From: Novosphingobium pokkalii
GTDB lineage: Bacteria; Pseudomonadota; Alphaproteobacteria; Sphingomonadales; Sphingomonadaceae
Reading direction: 5' to 3'
DNA length: 64,000 nucleotides
Assembly: GCF_014652855.1 (NCBI RefSeq)
Contig: NZ_BMZP01000013.1
Span: 1-64,000, forward strand
Both the position numbers and the translations under genes were made by a program. This document shows, piece by piece, positions 18,104 through 27,133 of the stretch. A model generated the notes under the pieces. The model had not been told where the DNA came from. It saw only the letters and a program-made list of their open reading frames with translations, and did not search any database. Position 1 is the first letter of the stretch. Each line of letters starts with the position of its first letter.

Positions 18104-18783
18104 TGGCTAAGCTCCTTCGACCAGTTGAGCGCGTTGACGTAGATCCCGAGCGGATTCTTCCGCAGGGCATCGGGCGTTCTGGGGGTCTGGGTCAGGATGG
18201 TGGCGATTGCCGACCAGCGCGATGTTTCAGCCAGTGCGCCATCCACGTAGCGCCGCTCGGTCCATGCGATCCGGAAGCTGTCGGGCGAAGCGCGGATGAC
18301 GCTCGAGACATCGACCGCGACCTGTGCTTTGCCCACTTGCGCGAAAGGGTCATTGGCGCGGGCATAGTCGCTGAGCGCGACGGCACCGCGCTCGCTCGCG
18401 AAATCATAGGCGCGCAGCCAGTTCTGGCGCAGGATCACCGGGTCGGCCGGGATGCTGCGCACCTCCTCGATGAAGCGCGCGAGATGGAAGGCGACCTGCG
18501 GGTCGGTCGGCCGATAGTTCGCGTCGGCGGGCGCCACCGCTTCGGCGGCGCCGAACTTGTCGACCTGGACCACCCAGGGAACGACCGTTCCGCGTGCCGA
18601 TTGCCAGACGAGGCCGGCGCAAAGCAGCGTCGACAGCGAGAGGCTCCCGAAGAAGGCGAGCCTCCAGTTTCTGGCCTGGACGCGTGCCGAACCGATGCGG
18701 TCATCCCAGACCTGCGCGGCACGCTGATAGGGGGTTTCCGGGCGCGGGGTGTCGCCATAGCGGACCGATGGGCGTCGAAACAT
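18100..18783 (-). CDS. trbF: TrbF (VirB8-type) T4SS protein
   Basis: A 227-residue bitopic inner-membrane protein: cytoplasmic N-terminus with the typical TPYQRAAQVWDDRIGSARVQ, a membrane helix (AFFGSLSLSTLLCAGLVW), then a VirB8/NTF2-like periplasmic domain (VPWVVQVDKFGAA, DPVILRQNWLRAYDF, TWIAWTERRYVDG-like strands). VirB8 proteins are assembly factors of the T4SS. ATG 18783 with an AAGGAG site is preferred to upstream in-frame codons. Confidence 0.93.
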   Translation of the reverse strand: MFRRPSVRYGDTPRPETPYQRAAQVWDDRIGSARVQARNWRLAFFGSLSLSTLLCAGLVWQSARGTVVPWVVQVDKFGAAEAVAPADANYRPTDPQVAFHLARFIEEVRSIPADPVILRQNWLRAYDFASERGAVALSDYARANDPFAQVGKAQVAVDVSSVIRASPDSFRIAWTERRYVDGALAETSRWSAIATILTQTPRTPDALRKNPLGIYVNALNWSKELSQ

Positions 18784-18790
18784 CGCGCGG

Positions 18791-20071
18791 TTACTCCTTT
18801 TCGCTGAGATCGGGGCCGGCACCGCCGCCATGGCTGTCGCCGCCCTTGAGCGTGTGACTGGTCAGGGTTGCCCCCTGCCCCAGCGCCTGGCGCCGCTTCA
18901 TCGCGCCAACCCATGCGGGCGGCTGCTCGGCGCCTCCCCCGGGAGAAGCCTCCGCCGGATCGGCTTCCTTGCCTTTGGCGAACTCGCTCTTGAGGGCGTC
19001 GGCCGCGCGGCGAAGCGGTGAGGTCGCCGGAGAAGCGGCGGCCTGGGCGACATTGGCGAGCCCAGCGGCCACGGCACCGGCGCCGGTCTTGCCGGCAGCT
19101 CCTGCCGAATAGGCCTCGCTGGCGCTGCCCAGTCCCCGTGCCATGCCGGACGCGGCGGAGCTCGCCGCACCGATTGCCGCGCCGCCCGCCATGCGAGCGG
19201 CGGCAGCGCCGCCTGCGAGCGTGGCGCCGGCCGCCACTGCCGCGCCGGCTGCGGCACCAGCACCAAGCTGGGGTCCCCCCGAGACGATGCCATTGGCGAT
19301 GCCGGGACCGAATATGCCGAGCCCGAGCATCGTCAATGCGGCAAGCGCGATCGCCATGACCTGTTCGACCGTCGGATCCTGCCCGAGGCCTGAAGCGGTG
19401 AACTGACTGAACAGCGTCGTCCCGATGCCGGTAATGACGGCGAGCACCAGCACCTTGATGCCAGAGGAAATGATGTGCCCGAGCACGCGCTCGGCCATGA
19501 AGGCAGTGCGCCCGAAGAAGGCGAAGGGGAGAAGGACAAAGCCTGCGAGCGTCACGAGCTTGAACTCGATGATCGTGACGAAGACCTGGATCGCGAGCAC
19601 GAAGAAGGCGAGCACGACGATCAGCCAGGCAATGAGGAGGATCGCGATCTGGACGAAGTTCGTAAACAGGCCGACCGGCCCCAGGAGATCGGCGGTGGCA
19701 TCGAGCAACGGTGCGCCGGCATCGAGCCCGGTTCCCGCAACCGCGCCTGGACGCATGAAGTCGCCGATCGCCATTCCGCTGCCCGAGGCCTTGAGGCCAA
19801 GGCCCGCGAAGCTCTCGAACAGCACGGACGCGAGATGGCTGAAGTTGCCGATGATGAAGGCGAACGTGCCGATGTAGAGTGTCTTGCGCACGAGGCGCTG
19901 GATCACGTCCTCGTCGGCGCCCCAGGCCCAGAACAGGGCGGCGAGCGTCACATCGATGCCAATGAGGGTCGAGGAGAGAAAGCCGACCTCGCCCCCAAGC
20001 AGGCCGAAGCCGGATTCGATGTAGCGGGTGAAGACGCCCAGGAAGGTGTCGATGACGCTGGTGTCGTTCAT
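18791..20071 (-). CDS. trbL: TrbL (VirB6-type) T4SS membrane protein
   Basis: A 426-residue polytopic protein with five or more hydrophobic segments (LIGIDVTLAALFWAWG, LYIGTFAFIIGNFSHL, IAILLIAWLIVVLAFFVLAI, LVTLAGFVLLPFAFFG, MAIALAALTMLGLGIFGPGI), then an Ala/Gly-rich region and a soluble tail. VirB6/TrbL proteins form the inner-membrane part of the channel. ATG 20071 is chosen because it begins the family N-terminus (MNDTSVIDTFLGVFTRYIES) and overlaps the TrbK-like stop by 4 bp (ATGA). Confidence 0.93.
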   Translation of the reverse strand: MNDTSVIDTFLGVFTRYIESGFGLLGGEVGFLSSTLIGIDVTLAALFWAWGADEDVIQRLVRKTLYIGTFAFIIGNFSHLASVLFESFAGLGLKASGSGMAIGDFMRPGAVAGTGLDAGAPLLDATADLLGPVGLFTNFVQIAILLIAWLIVVLAFFVLAIQVFVTIIEFKLVTLAGFVLLPFAFFGRTAFMAERVLGHIISSGIKVLVLAVITGIGTTLFSQFTASGLGQDPTVEQVMAIALAALTMLGLGIFGPGIANGIVSGGPQLGAGAAAGAAVAAGATLAGGAAAARMAGGAAIGAASSAASGMARGLGSASEAYSAGAAGKTGAGAVAAGLANVAQAAASPATSPLRRAADALKSEFAKGKEADPAEASPGGGAEQPPAWVGAMKRRQALGQGATLTSHTLKGGDSHGGGAGPDLSEKE

Positions 20072-20316
20072 GGCTTGGATGGCCGCGTGAAGAAGTGGCG
20101 GCGGCGGTCCGCCCAATAGGCATCGCAGACGGGATCCGCGGCCGTCGCGGTGCGGCACGACGAGGGTGCAAGGTCTGGCCGGGAGGGATCGGGACGCGCT
20201 GGTGCGTGCGCCAAAGGCCCAGCGGGCGCGCGCAGCGCAGCAAGGCCCAGACCCAGGACAAGCGCCAGACAGGCCGCCACGCCCAACAGGCGCAATCCTT
20301 TTCTTCCCGGCCGCAT
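20068..20316 (-). CDS. TrbK-alt-like small entry-exclusion protein
   Basis: An 82-residue protein with an N-terminal membrane helix (LLGVAACLALVLGLGLAAL), a Pro-rich linker and a C-terminal two-cysteine motif ending DPVCDAYWADRRRHFF. This matches the short proteins called TrbK-alt that sit between trbJ and trbL in this operon type and are thought to limit entry of a second copy. It starts one base after the trbJ stop and overlaps the trbL start (ATGA). Confidence 0.7.
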   Translation of the reverse strand: MRPGRKGLRLLGVAACLALVLGLGLAALRAPAGPLAHAPARPDPSRPDLAPSSCRTATAADPVCDAYWADRRRHFFTRPSKP

Positions 20317-20317
20317 C

Positions 20318-21040
20318 TCAGTTATGCCCCCGGAACCGGGCGAAGCGTGCGCGCCCTTCCGCCTCCGCCGCGGCGTTGCGCGCCGCTTCCAGGGTTTGAG
20401 CCCGGCCCTGCGCTGCAAGGGTGGCGGTGAGGTCGGCCAGTTGCTGGCTCTGGAGAGCGAGAAGCTGGTTTCCGGCCTGGGCTGCCTGGAGCGCGCCGCT
20501 CGCGCTCTGGCTGGCGGTGACCAGGGCCGAAAGCGAGGACCTGGCACCGTCGATGTTGCCGACGACACCCGCCTGCACTTTCAGGGCATCCTCGAAGGCG
20601 GCGACGCTGTCCTGCCAGCGGGCATTGGCGTTGGCCACCATGTCGCGCGCCGGACCGGTGAGCGCTGTTCCGGAATAGCGGGAGCCGAAGGCGCTTTCGA
20701 TATCCTTGACGCTGTAAGCGATCCGCTGCGCCTGGCCGATGAGCTGACGGGTCTGCTGGACTTGCGCTTCCAGTGTCGAGAGCGTCGAGACCGGCAGGCT
20801 CGCGAGGTTTTTGGCCTCGTTGATCAGGCTCTGCGCCTGGTTCTGGATTTGCTGGATCTGGTTGTTGATCTGCTGGAGCGACCGGGCAGCCGTCAGGACA
20901 TTCTGCGCGTAGTTCGTGGGGTCATAGACAATGCCGCCAAAGCCGAACTGGGCATGGGCCGGACTTGTCGTCACCAGCGCCATCGCCAGGCTGGCGGCGG
21001 CCAGGGACCAGCGGGCGAAACGCGGACAGGGCATGGGCAT
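20318..21040 (-). CDS. trbJ: TrbJ (VirB5-type) T4SS protein
   Basis: A 240-residue secreted, mostly helical protein: signal peptide (LAAASLAMALVTTSPAHAQF), then the family pattern VYDPTNYAQNVLTAARSLQQ followed by long Gln-rich coiled-coil helices (INNQIQQIQNQAQSLINEA). VirB5-like proteins are minor pilus-tip or adhesion components of the mating apparatus. A GGAGG site lies 8 nt before the ATG; it starts just after the trbE stop. Confidence 0.93.
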   Translation of the reverse strand: MPMPCPRFARWSLAAASLAMALVTTSPAHAQFGFGGIVYDPTNYAQNVLTAARSLQQINNQIQQIQNQAQSLINEAKNLASLPVSTLSTLEAQVQQTRQLIGQAQRIAYSVKDIESAFGSRYSGTALTGPARDMVANANARWQDSVAAFEDALKVQAGVVGNIDGARSSLSALVTASQSASGALQAAQAGNQLLALQSQQLADLTATLAAQGRAQTLEAARNAAAEAEGRARFARFRGHN

Positions 21041-21042
21041 GA

Positions 21043-23469
21043 TCAGACCTCCGTGGGGATGGTGGGAAGGAGCTCGGCAGCCCAGCCAAGGCTGCGCTGC
21101 GCGAGCCAGGCAGCGGCGAAATGCGCGCGTCCATGCTCGGCGACGATCTGCGTGATCCTGGCCTGGTCGGCTTTGGAAGAGGCGGCGGTGAACGCCAGGG
21201 CGACCTCGCCCAGACCCAGTTCGAACAGCCGGTTGCCTCGACGAGACTGGCAGTAATAGTCACGCTTGGGGACAGCCCGGCTGAGGATTTCGATCTGCCG
21301 TGCGTTGAGACCGAACCGCTCGTAGACGGCCTGGATCTGCGGCTCGGCCGCACGCTCGTTCGGCAGGAAAATGCGGGTCGGGCAACTTTCGATGATCGCC
21401 GGGGCGATCGAGGATCGCTCGATGTCGGCGAGGCTCTGGGTTGCGAAGACGACACTCGCGTTCTTCTTGCGCAACGTCTTCAGCCATTCCCTGAGCTGCC
21501 CGGCGAACGCGGGATGGTCGAGTACCAGCCATCCCTCGTCGATGATGATCAGCGTCGGACGACCGTCGAGACGTCCCTCGATCCGGTGAAAGAGATAGGA
21601 AAGCACCGCCGCTGCTGCGCCGGCGCCGATCAGGCCCTCGATTTCGAAAGCCTGGATGCTTGCGCTACCCAGGTGTTCGTCTTCCGCATCGAGCAACCGC
21701 CCCCAGGCGCCACCCACGCAATACGGGGCGAGCGCTTGCTTGAGGGTCTGCGACTGGAGCAGGACGGCAAGCCCGGTGAGGGTTCGCTCCGCGGGCGGCG
21801 CGGATGCGAGCGAAGACAGCGCAGACCAGAGATGGTCCTTCGCGGCGGGATCAAGGGCGACCACTTCGCCGGCGAGGATTGCAGCCAGCCACTCGGCGGC
21901 CCAGGCGCGCTCGGCCGGGTCGTCGATTTTGCGCAGCGGCTGCAGGGCGACCCCGGCTTGATCGGCATGAAGCGCGCCGCCGAGGTCCTGCCAGTCCCCG
22001 CCCATCGCCAGCGTGGCCGCGCGGATCGATCCGCCAAAGTCGAACGCGAAGATCTGGTTGCCGCGATAGCGCCGGAACTGCAGCGCCATCAGCGCGAGCA
22101 GGACGGACTTTCCCGCGCCGGTTGGCCCGACCACGAGGCTGTGGCCGACATCGCCGACGTGGAGTGCGAAGCGAAAGGGCGTCGAGCCCTCGGTCTTGGC
22201 GAGGAAGAGCGGCGCGTCCCGGAAATGGGCATCGTCGGGCGGTCCCGCCCAGACCGCAGACAGTGGCAGCATGTGGGCCAGGTTGAGGGTCGAGACCGGG
22301 GGCTGGCGGACATTGGCATAGACGTGCCCCGGCAGACTGCCGAACCATGCCTCAAGCGCGTTCATGCGCTCGCTCGTGCACGTGAAATCGCGGCCCTGAA
22401 TGATCTTCTCGACCTGGCGCAGCCGGTCTGCGGCAAGGCCGGGATCGCGGTCCCAGACAGTGACGGTCGTGGTGACGTAGCAAAGCCCGGCATGGTCGGC
22501 GCCGAGTTCCTGGAGCGCGAGGTCGGCATCGGCGGCCTTGTTGGCCGCGTCGCTGTCCAGGAGGACAGAGGCCTCGTTGGTCATGACCTCCTTGACGATG
22601 GCGGCGACCGATTTGCGCTTGGCGAACCATTGGCGGCGGATGCGGGAGAGGACCCGCGTGGCGTCGGTCTTGTCGAGCATGATGGCCCGGCAACACCAGC
22701 GATAGGCGAAAGCCTGACGGTTGAGCTCGTCCAGCAATCCCGGAAAGGTGGCGGTTGGAAAGCCGTTGATCGTGAGGGTGCGCAGATGGTGTTCGCCAAG
22801 ACGCGGCTCGAGGCCACCGGTCAGGCTTTCGTCGGGCAGGATCGCATCCAGATAGGCCGGAGTTTCTGGGACGCGGACACGATGCCGCCGGGTCGAGATG
22901 CAGGCATGGAGATAGGTCAGCGTCTCGCTGTCATCGAGCCAGGCTGCCTCGGGCATCAACCCCTCGATCAGGGCCAGCAGGCGATTGGTGCGGTCGATGA
23001 AGCTGCGCAGCAGCTCAACCGCCCCGGTCTGTTGCTCGGCCTTGCCTTCGAATAGCCAGCTCTCGGCGCGCGTGGCGGATTGCGCGGGCGGCAGCCACAC
23101 CAGGGTCAGGAAATAGCCGCTCTCGAAATGGGCGCCCGCTTCGCGAAACTGTTCGGCGCGCTCACGGTCGACGAGGGCTGAGACCGGGTCGGGGAAGCTG
23201 GAGCCGGGATAGGCGAGCGCGGGAACACGTTGCGCTTCGACGAAGATTGCCCAGCCCGAGCCCAGGCGGCGCAGGACATTGTTCAGCCGTGCAGTCACCG
23301 CGACAAGTTCGGCGGGGGTGGCGCTGTCGAGATCGGGCCCACGGAAACGCAGGGTTCGCTGGAATGCGCCGTCCTTGTTCAGGACCACGCCGGGTGCAAC
23401 GAGGGCGGCCCACGGCAGGAAGTCCGGCAAGGCGACGGCGCGCGAGCGGTATTCGCGAAGCGACATCAT
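21043..23469 (-). CDS. trbE: TrbE (VirB4-type) T4SS ATPase
   Basis: An 808-residue ATPase that powers pilus biogenesis and substrate transfer at the inner membrane. N-terminal CagE/TrbE domain (YRSRAVALPDFLPWAALVAP and the following FRGPDLDSATPAEL), C-terminal AAA+/RecA-like domain with Walker A VVGPTGAGKSVLLAL (about residue 450) and Walker B TLIIIDEGWLVLD (about 650), plus the conserved KTLRKKNASVVFATQSLADI. Full length. The first ATG overlaps the trbD stop (ATGA). Confidence 0.95.
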   Translation of the reverse strand: MMSLREYRSRAVALPDFLPWAALVAPGVVLNKDGAFQRTLRFRGPDLDSATPAELVAVTARLNNVLRRLGSGWAIFVEAQRVPALAYPGSSFPDPVSALVDRERAEQFREAGAHFESGYFLTLVWLPPAQSATRAESWLFEGKAEQQTGAVELLRSFIDRTNRLLALIEGLMPEAAWLDDSETLTYLHACISTRRHRVRVPETPAYLDAILPDESLTGGLEPRLGEHHLRTLTINGFPTATFPGLLDELNRQAFAYRWCCRAIMLDKTDATRVLSRIRRQWFAKRKSVAAIVKEVMTNEASVLLDSDAANKAADADLALQELGADHAGLCYVTTTVTVWDRDPGLAADRLRQVEKIIQGRDFTCTSERMNALEAWFGSLPGHVYANVRQPPVSTLNLAHMLPLSAVWAGPPDDAHFRDAPLFLAKTEGSTPFRFALHVGDVGHSLVVGPTGAGKSVLLALMALQFRRYRGNQIFAFDFGGSIRAATLAMGGDWQDLGGALHADQAGVALQPLRKIDDPAERAWAAEWLAAILAGEVVALDPAAKDHLWSALSSLASAPPAERTLTGLAVLLQSQTLKQALAPYCVGGAWGRLLDAEDEHLGSASIQAFEIEGLIGAGAAAAVLSYLFHRIEGRLDGRPTLIIIDEGWLVLDHPAFAGQLREWLKTLRKKNASVVFATQSLADIERSSIAPAIIESCPTRIFLPNERAAEPQIQAVYERFGLNARQIEILSRAVPKRDYYCQSRRGNRLFELGLGEVALAFTAASSKADQARITQIVAEHGRAHFAAAWLAQRSLGWAAELLPTIPTEV

Positions 23470-23732
23470 GGCCGCATCCAGACCGGGTAGCGCAGGTGAC
23501 GGCGGGCGACTTCGAGGAACTGGGGATCGCGGCGCGCCGCCCAGACCGAGAGGCCGTGGCCGATCGCCCAGAGCGCGAGACCTGCGAGCCAGAGGCGCAG
23601 GCCAAGCCCGATCGCGCCGGCCAGCGTGCCATTGACGATGGCCATCGCGCGGGGCGCCCCGCCGAGCAGGATGGGCTCGCTCAGCGAGCGGTGCACCGGC
23701 GCATGGAAGCCTGAAACATCGCTGCCGGACAT
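23466..23732 (-). CDS. trbD: TrbD (VirB3-type) T4SS protein
   Basis: An 88-residue inner-membrane protein with the TrbD pattern: GFHAPVHRSLSEPILLGGAP, then two hydrophobic segments (AIVNGTLAGAIGLGLRLWLA and ALWAIGHGLSVWAA) and DPQFLEVARRHLRYP. VirB3-like proteins support VirB4 in pilus assembly. It overlaps trbC by one base (TGATG) and trbE by 4 bp. Confidence 0.93.
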   Translation of the reverse strand: MSGSDVSGFHAPVHRSLSEPILLGGAPRAMAIVNGTLAGAIGLGLRLWLAGLALWAIGHGLSVWAARRDPQFLEVARRHLRYPVWMRP

Positions 23733-24070
23733 CAGATCAGCGCCCCGCCGCCGAAGGAGAAGAAGGAGAGGAAGAAGCTCGATGCGGCAAAGGCGATCGA
23801 CAGTCCGAAGACGATCTGGATCAGGCGCCGGAAGCCGCCCGAGGTGTCACCGAAAGCCAGACCCAGGCCTGTGGCGATGATGATGATTACCGCGACGATC
23901 TTGGCGACCGGCCCTTCGATCGACTGGAGGATCGACTGGAGCGGCGCTTCCCATGGCATGGATGAGCCCGAGGCATAGGCGGGCGCATTCGCTGCGAATG
24001 CAACAGCGAGAACGAGGGGCGAGAGAAACACGGGACGCGCGCGCCGGGCGCGCCGGGATGGTACAATCAT
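23732..24070 (-). CDS. trbC: TrbC (VirB2-type) major pilin
   Basis: A 112-residue prepilin: basic N-terminus, signal sequence (FLSPLVLAVAFAANAPAYAS), then two long hydrophobic helices (VAKIVAVIIIIATGLGLAFG and LIQIVFGLSIAFAASSFFLS) with a GDTSGGFRR loop between them, the VirB2/TrbC architecture. It is the subunit of the conjugative pilus. ATG 24070 overlaps the trbB stop (ATGA). Confidence 0.93.
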   Translation of the reverse strand: MIVPSRRARRARPVFLSPLVLAVAFAANAPAYASGSSMPWEAPLQSILQSIEGPVAKIVAVIIIIATGLGLAFGDTSGGFRRLIQIVFGLSIAFAASSFFLSFFSFGGGALI

Positions 24071-25041
24071 GGCAGAACTCCACAGGCGGGAAGCAGGCGG
24101 TAGTCGGCGGTGCGGGGATCGAGGCCGTCCACGCGCGCGAGTTCGACGAGCCGGCGCGTGCCGGCATCGCGGACCAAGACCGCGATCACGTCGATGGTTT
24201 CGGCGATGGCGGTGCGCGGCACGGTGACCACCGCTTCCTGGATGAGTTGCTCGAGGCGGCGCAGCGCACCCAGCGCCGTGCCGGCATGGATCGTGCCGAT
24301 GCCTCCGGGATGGCCGGTTCCCCAGGCTTTCAGGAGGTCGAGCGCTTCGGGTCCACGGACTTCGCCGATGGGAATGCGATCGGGCCGCAGGCGCAGGGAA
24401 GAGCGCACCAGGTCGGTCAGGGAGGCCACCCCGTCTTTCGTGCGCAGGGATACGAGGTTGGGCGCGGCGCACTGCAGTTCGCGCGTGTCTTCGATGAGCA
24501 CGATACGGTCGTCGGTCCCGGCAACTTGCGCAAGGAGGGCATTGACGAGCGTCGTCTTGCCGGTCCCGGTGCCGCCGGCGACGAGGATATTGCGCCGTTC
24601 GGCAACCGCGCGCTCGAGGAATGCCGCCTGCTCCCGGCTCATGATCGCGGCATCGACATAGTCGGCGAGGCTGAAGACAGCGATCGCGGGCTTGCGGATG
24701 GCAAAGGTCGGTGCCGCCACGACCGGCGGCAGCAGGCCCTCGAACCGCTCACCGCCTTCCGGCAGTTCCGCGGAAATCCGCGGTGCCCGGGAATGGGCCT
24801 CGGCACCGACATGATGCGCGACGAGACGGATAATGCGCTCGCCGTCGGCCGGGGCCAGGCGGACGCCGGACTCCGTGATGCCCTCCCCCAGGCGGTCGAC
24901 CCAGAGCCGGCCATCGGGATTGAGCATGATCTCGATGACCGCCGGGTCCGCAAGCCAATCGGCGATGGCGCCGCCCAGCGCGGTGCGCAGCATGCGCGCG
25001 CCGCGGGCGCTGGCTTCGGATTGTGCAGACTGCGGGTTCAT
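24067..25041 (-). CDS. trbB: TrbB (VirB11-type) T4SS ATPase
   Basis: A 324-residue hexameric secretion ATPase: N-terminal domain with [20 protein letters not shown], Walker [18 protein letters not shown], Asp box [10 protein letters not shown] and Walker B/His-box region [20 protein letters not shown] and [23 protein letters not shown] 25041 (GGAAGGG site) is preferred to the upstream frame. It is the first gene of the mating-pair-formation operon. In related elements a ribbon-helix-helix gene and traG lie immediately upstream; here they are 30 kb away. Confidence 0.95.
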   Translation of the reverse strand: MNPQSAQSEASARGARMLRTALGGAIADWLADPAVIEIMLNPDGRLWVDRLGEGITESGVRLAPADGERIIRLVAHHVGAEAHSRAPRISAELPEGGERFEGLLPPVVAAPTFAIRKPAIAVFSLADYVDAAIMSREQAAFLERAVAERRNILVAGGTGTGKTTLVNALLAQVAGTDDRIVLIEDTRELQCAAPNLVSLRTKDGVASLTDLVRSSLRLRPDRIPIGEVRGPEALDLLKAWGTGHPGGIGTIHAGTALGALRRLEQLIQEAVVTVPRTAIAETIDVIAVLVRDAGTRRLVELARVDGLDPRTADYRLLPACGVLP

Positions 25042-25085
25042 TCGCCCTTCCCGAGGCACCGCAAGAAAAGCTCGCGGCACGCTGG

Positions 25086-25175
25086 GGACGATTAAGAGAC
25101 GCAGAAATCGCTACGCTTCAACAGGCGTGTACGAGCATCGTAGGCAGGCGCAGAACGACAGGCAGTAGCGTAGGC
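25086..25175 (-). promoter_or_regulatory. Upstream element of trbB shared with hfaA and traG
   Basis: A 90-bp ungapped match to the region upstream of hfaA (11116-11205); the outer 40 bp match upstream of traG (58424-58463) at about 30 of 40 positions. The most constant part on the + strand is GACAGGCAGTAGCGTAGGC. It probably carries the promoter of the trb operon and a binding site for a shared regulator. Confidence 0.6.
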
Positions 25176-25235
25176 GCACGCTGTGCCACCAGCACGAAGA
25201 CGGCTCCTCGCGCCCAGCGCTGCATCGGCCCGCGA

Positions 25236-25264
25236 TTGACAAAGTAATGAAATTTCCTTACATA
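25236..25264 (+). promoter_or_regulatory. Probable promoter of the toxin-antitoxin pair
   Basis: TTGACA (25236-25241), a 17-bp spacer and TACATA (25259-25264) lie 30 bp before the prlF ATG, in an AT-rich stretch. It is a good match to a sigma-70 promoter. Confidence 0.6.
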
Positions 25265-25294
25265 CCTCGCATTGTACCCGCACGGGAGCCGACG

Positions 25295-25627
25295 ATGGGC
25301 ACGCTTCTCAAGGAAGATTGCAGGATCACTTCGAAAGGCCAGACGACGGTTCCTAAGGCCGTGCGCCAGGCCTTGGGCGTCGACTACGGCGGACGTATCA
25401 CCTTCTATGTTGATGATGCGCGGCGGGTCTATGTCGAGAAGGCGGCAGAGGAGGCCAGCGACCCGGTCATCTACGGGTTTCTGCAGTTTCTCGCCCGCGA
25501 TATGGCAAGCAACCCTGGGACATCCATCGTGCCGCTACCCGTGTCGCTGCGCGATCGGATGGCTGCGCTCGTCGAGGGAGTGGATGTCTCGCTCGATGCC
25601 GAGATTGATGGCGACGTTGCCCTCTAG
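25295..25627 (+). CDS. prlF: PrlF-type antitoxin (SpoVT/AbrB fold)
   Basis: A 110-residue antitoxin with an N-terminal swapped-hairpin DNA-binding domain: CRITSKGQTTVPKAVRQALG, then GGRITFYVDDARRVYVEK. The C-terminal part (SDPVIYGFLQFLARDMASNP) is the PrlF/SohA pattern that binds and neutralises YhaV. ATG 25295 with a GGGAG site is preferred to the upstream frame. The toxin gene begins 3 bases after the last base of this stop codon. PrlF usually represses its own promoter, which lies immediately upstream. The pair may stabilise the element. Confidence 0.85.
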   Translation: MGTLLKEDCRITSKGQTTVPKAVRQALGVDYGGRITFYVDDARRVYVEKAAEEASDPVIYGFLQFLARDMASNPGTSIVPLPVSLRDRMAALVEGVDVSLDAEIDGDVAL

Positions 25628-25629
25628 CC

Positions 25630-26130
25630 ATGCTGACGATCAATGGCTGGACGGTTCTTGCGCACCCCTTGTTTCTGGATCAGTTGGAAAAATTGACCGC
25701 TGCGGTCGAGGCGCTCAGGGCAAAAAGGCCTGACGATTACGCCGGGCATGCCAATACCAAGCTGTTGGCGATGCTGAACAGGCTGGTCTTTGACGTGATA
25801 CCGTCCGACCCCACGGCGACCGCCTACCGGCAGGGTTCGACCCTTGGCGACAGTTACCGCCATTGGTTCCGTGCGAAGTTCGGCAACGGCCGGTTCCGCT
25901 TGTTCTTCCGCTATGACAAGACCGCCCGAGTGATCATTTATGCCTGGGTCAACGACGACACCAGTCTGCGCACGTATGGTTCGAAGACCGACGCTTATCG
26001 GGTTTTCAAGGGAATGCTCGACGACGGAAATCCTCCGGATGACTGGGCGGCGCTGCACAAGGCAGCTAGCGACGCAGAGGTTACCGAGCGTCTGGAGCGG
26101 GCCAGCCCGCCTGCACCCGAAGTATCCTGA
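25630..26130 (+). CDS. yhaV: YhaV-type toxin (RelE-superfamily ribonuclease)
   Basis: A 166-residue toxin matching YhaV: INGWTVLAHPLFLDQLEKLT, VIPSDPTATAYRQGSTLGDS, HWFRAKFGNGRFRLFFRYD and IIYAWVNDDTSLRTYGSKTD. YhaV cleaves mRNA in association with ribosomes until bound by PrlF. The Arg and His/Lys residues in YRHWFRAKF and RLFFRYD that are typical of the family are present, so the toxin looks intact. It is immediately downstream of prlF in one operon. Confidence 0.88.
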   Translation: MLTINGWTVLAHPLFLDQLEKLTAAVEALRAKRPDDYAGHANTKLLAMLNRLVFDVIPSDPTATAYRQGSTLGDSYRHWFRAKFGNGRFRLFFRYDKTARVIIYAWVNDDTSLRTYGSKTDAYRVFKGMLDDGNPPDDWAALHKAASDAEVTERLERASPPAPEVS

Positions 26131-26173
26131 GCTCGCAACCCATCACCGGTGTCAACGACGTACGAGGAAGCCA

Positions 26174-26608
26174 ATGCAAAAGACTTCAACCCGACGCGCA
26201 GGGATGACCGGCGTGGCGCTGCTTGCCGGTCTCGCGCTGGCGCCTCCAGGTTTCGCGCAGGCTGCGCACCACCAGTCTTGCCAGGTGTTCAAGGGAACGG
26301 ACAAAGCCGGTCTTGCGATCACCTTCGAGGATCACGGGACAGGCTATATGCTGCAGAGAGGCAAGACCCTGACCCGTGGAGAGCTCAACACCGAGCGCGG
26401 CTGGAAGAACGACGAGGACGCGACCCTGTTCATTCTTGACTGGCGGGGGCCGGAGAGCCTGCAGGTTCGGATCGTACGGCAGACCGGAACCCGAAACTTG
26501 CGCTACCTCGGGCAAGGGCAACAACCGCTTCGCCGGCCTGTCATTCTAAGACCGGTGCCTGGCGCTCGCTGCACCTTGCTGGCGTCTGCGGCCGAACCTG
26601 CGCCCTAG
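26174..26608 (+). CDS. Small secreted protein, unknown function
   Basis: 144 residues: signal peptide (MTGVALLAGLALAPPGFAQA), then a short beta-rich domain with two cysteines (HQSCQVFKG and GARCTLLAS) that could form a disulfide. A GAGGAAG site precedes the ATG. It follows yhaV by 43 bp on the same strand, possibly by read-through. No family recognised. Confidence 0.6.
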   Translation: MQKTSTRRAGMTGVALLAGLALAPPGFAQAAHHQSCQVFKGTDKAGLAITFEDHGTGYMLQRGKTLTRGELNTERGWKNDEDATLFILDWRGPESLQVRIVRQTGTRNLRYLGQGQQPLRRPVILRPVPGARCTLLASAAEPAP

Positions 26609-26694
26609 AAGAACCGCCGGCACGGCAAGACAACGGAGCCATTACGTGGCCATCGGTGCGTCTGGCGGGACAGCCGAAGCTGCCCCACTCCAGT

Positions 26695-27057
26695 TCACGC
26701 GTTGATCGCGGGGCGATCGTAGTTTCTTGCATAGGCGTTCTCGACGCCTGGCAGGATTTCGACAATGTCGAAGTAGCGATCCCAGAACGCGGTTTCCCGA
26801 AGATCCTCGACCAGCAGTTCATAGGCGTGGTGGTCCTTGGCATCCCACATCCAGACGTCGGTCACCCGGGTCGCGTAAAATTCGACATCGAAGAACCGCA
26901 ACGCGATCCCTGCGGCATGCTTCTTCAGGATCGGCGTGAACTGTTCGGCGAGCAGTTCGAAGCGGCGATCGACGGAGAAGCCGAGCCATTCCGGCGAGGT
27001 CTTGACCAGCATGAAGACGGTGAGCGCGGGTTCGAAAGGAAGGGAAGTTTCAGTCAT
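26695..27057 (-). CDS. Darcynin-like protein
   Basis: A 120-residue ferredoxin-like-fold protein matching the darcynin family: LTVFMLVKTSPEWLGFSVDR, ALRFFDVEFYATRVTDVWMW and YFDIVEILPGVENAYARNY. The family's biochemical role is unsettled; members are often next to TetR genes. Here a TetR gene is divergent, sharing a 76-bp intergenic region, so the regulator probably represses this gene. Confidence 0.75.
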   Translation of the reverse strand: MTETSLPFEPALTVFMLVKTSPEWLGFSVDRRFELLAEQFTPILKKHAAGIALRFFDVEFYATRVTDVWMWDAKDHHAYELLVEDLRETAFWDRYFDIVEILPGVENAYARNYDRPAINA

Positions 27058-27133
27058 TGGATTGCCTTGCGTCGTTGGTTGACGCCGCTAGAATGCGAGC
27101 AATTCCTCACAATTGGCTACTCGCGTTCCGGTC

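Noticed and set aside
21121..23055. 644-codon + strand frame
   Set aside because: Shadow of trbE, whose Walker motifs fix the coding strand.
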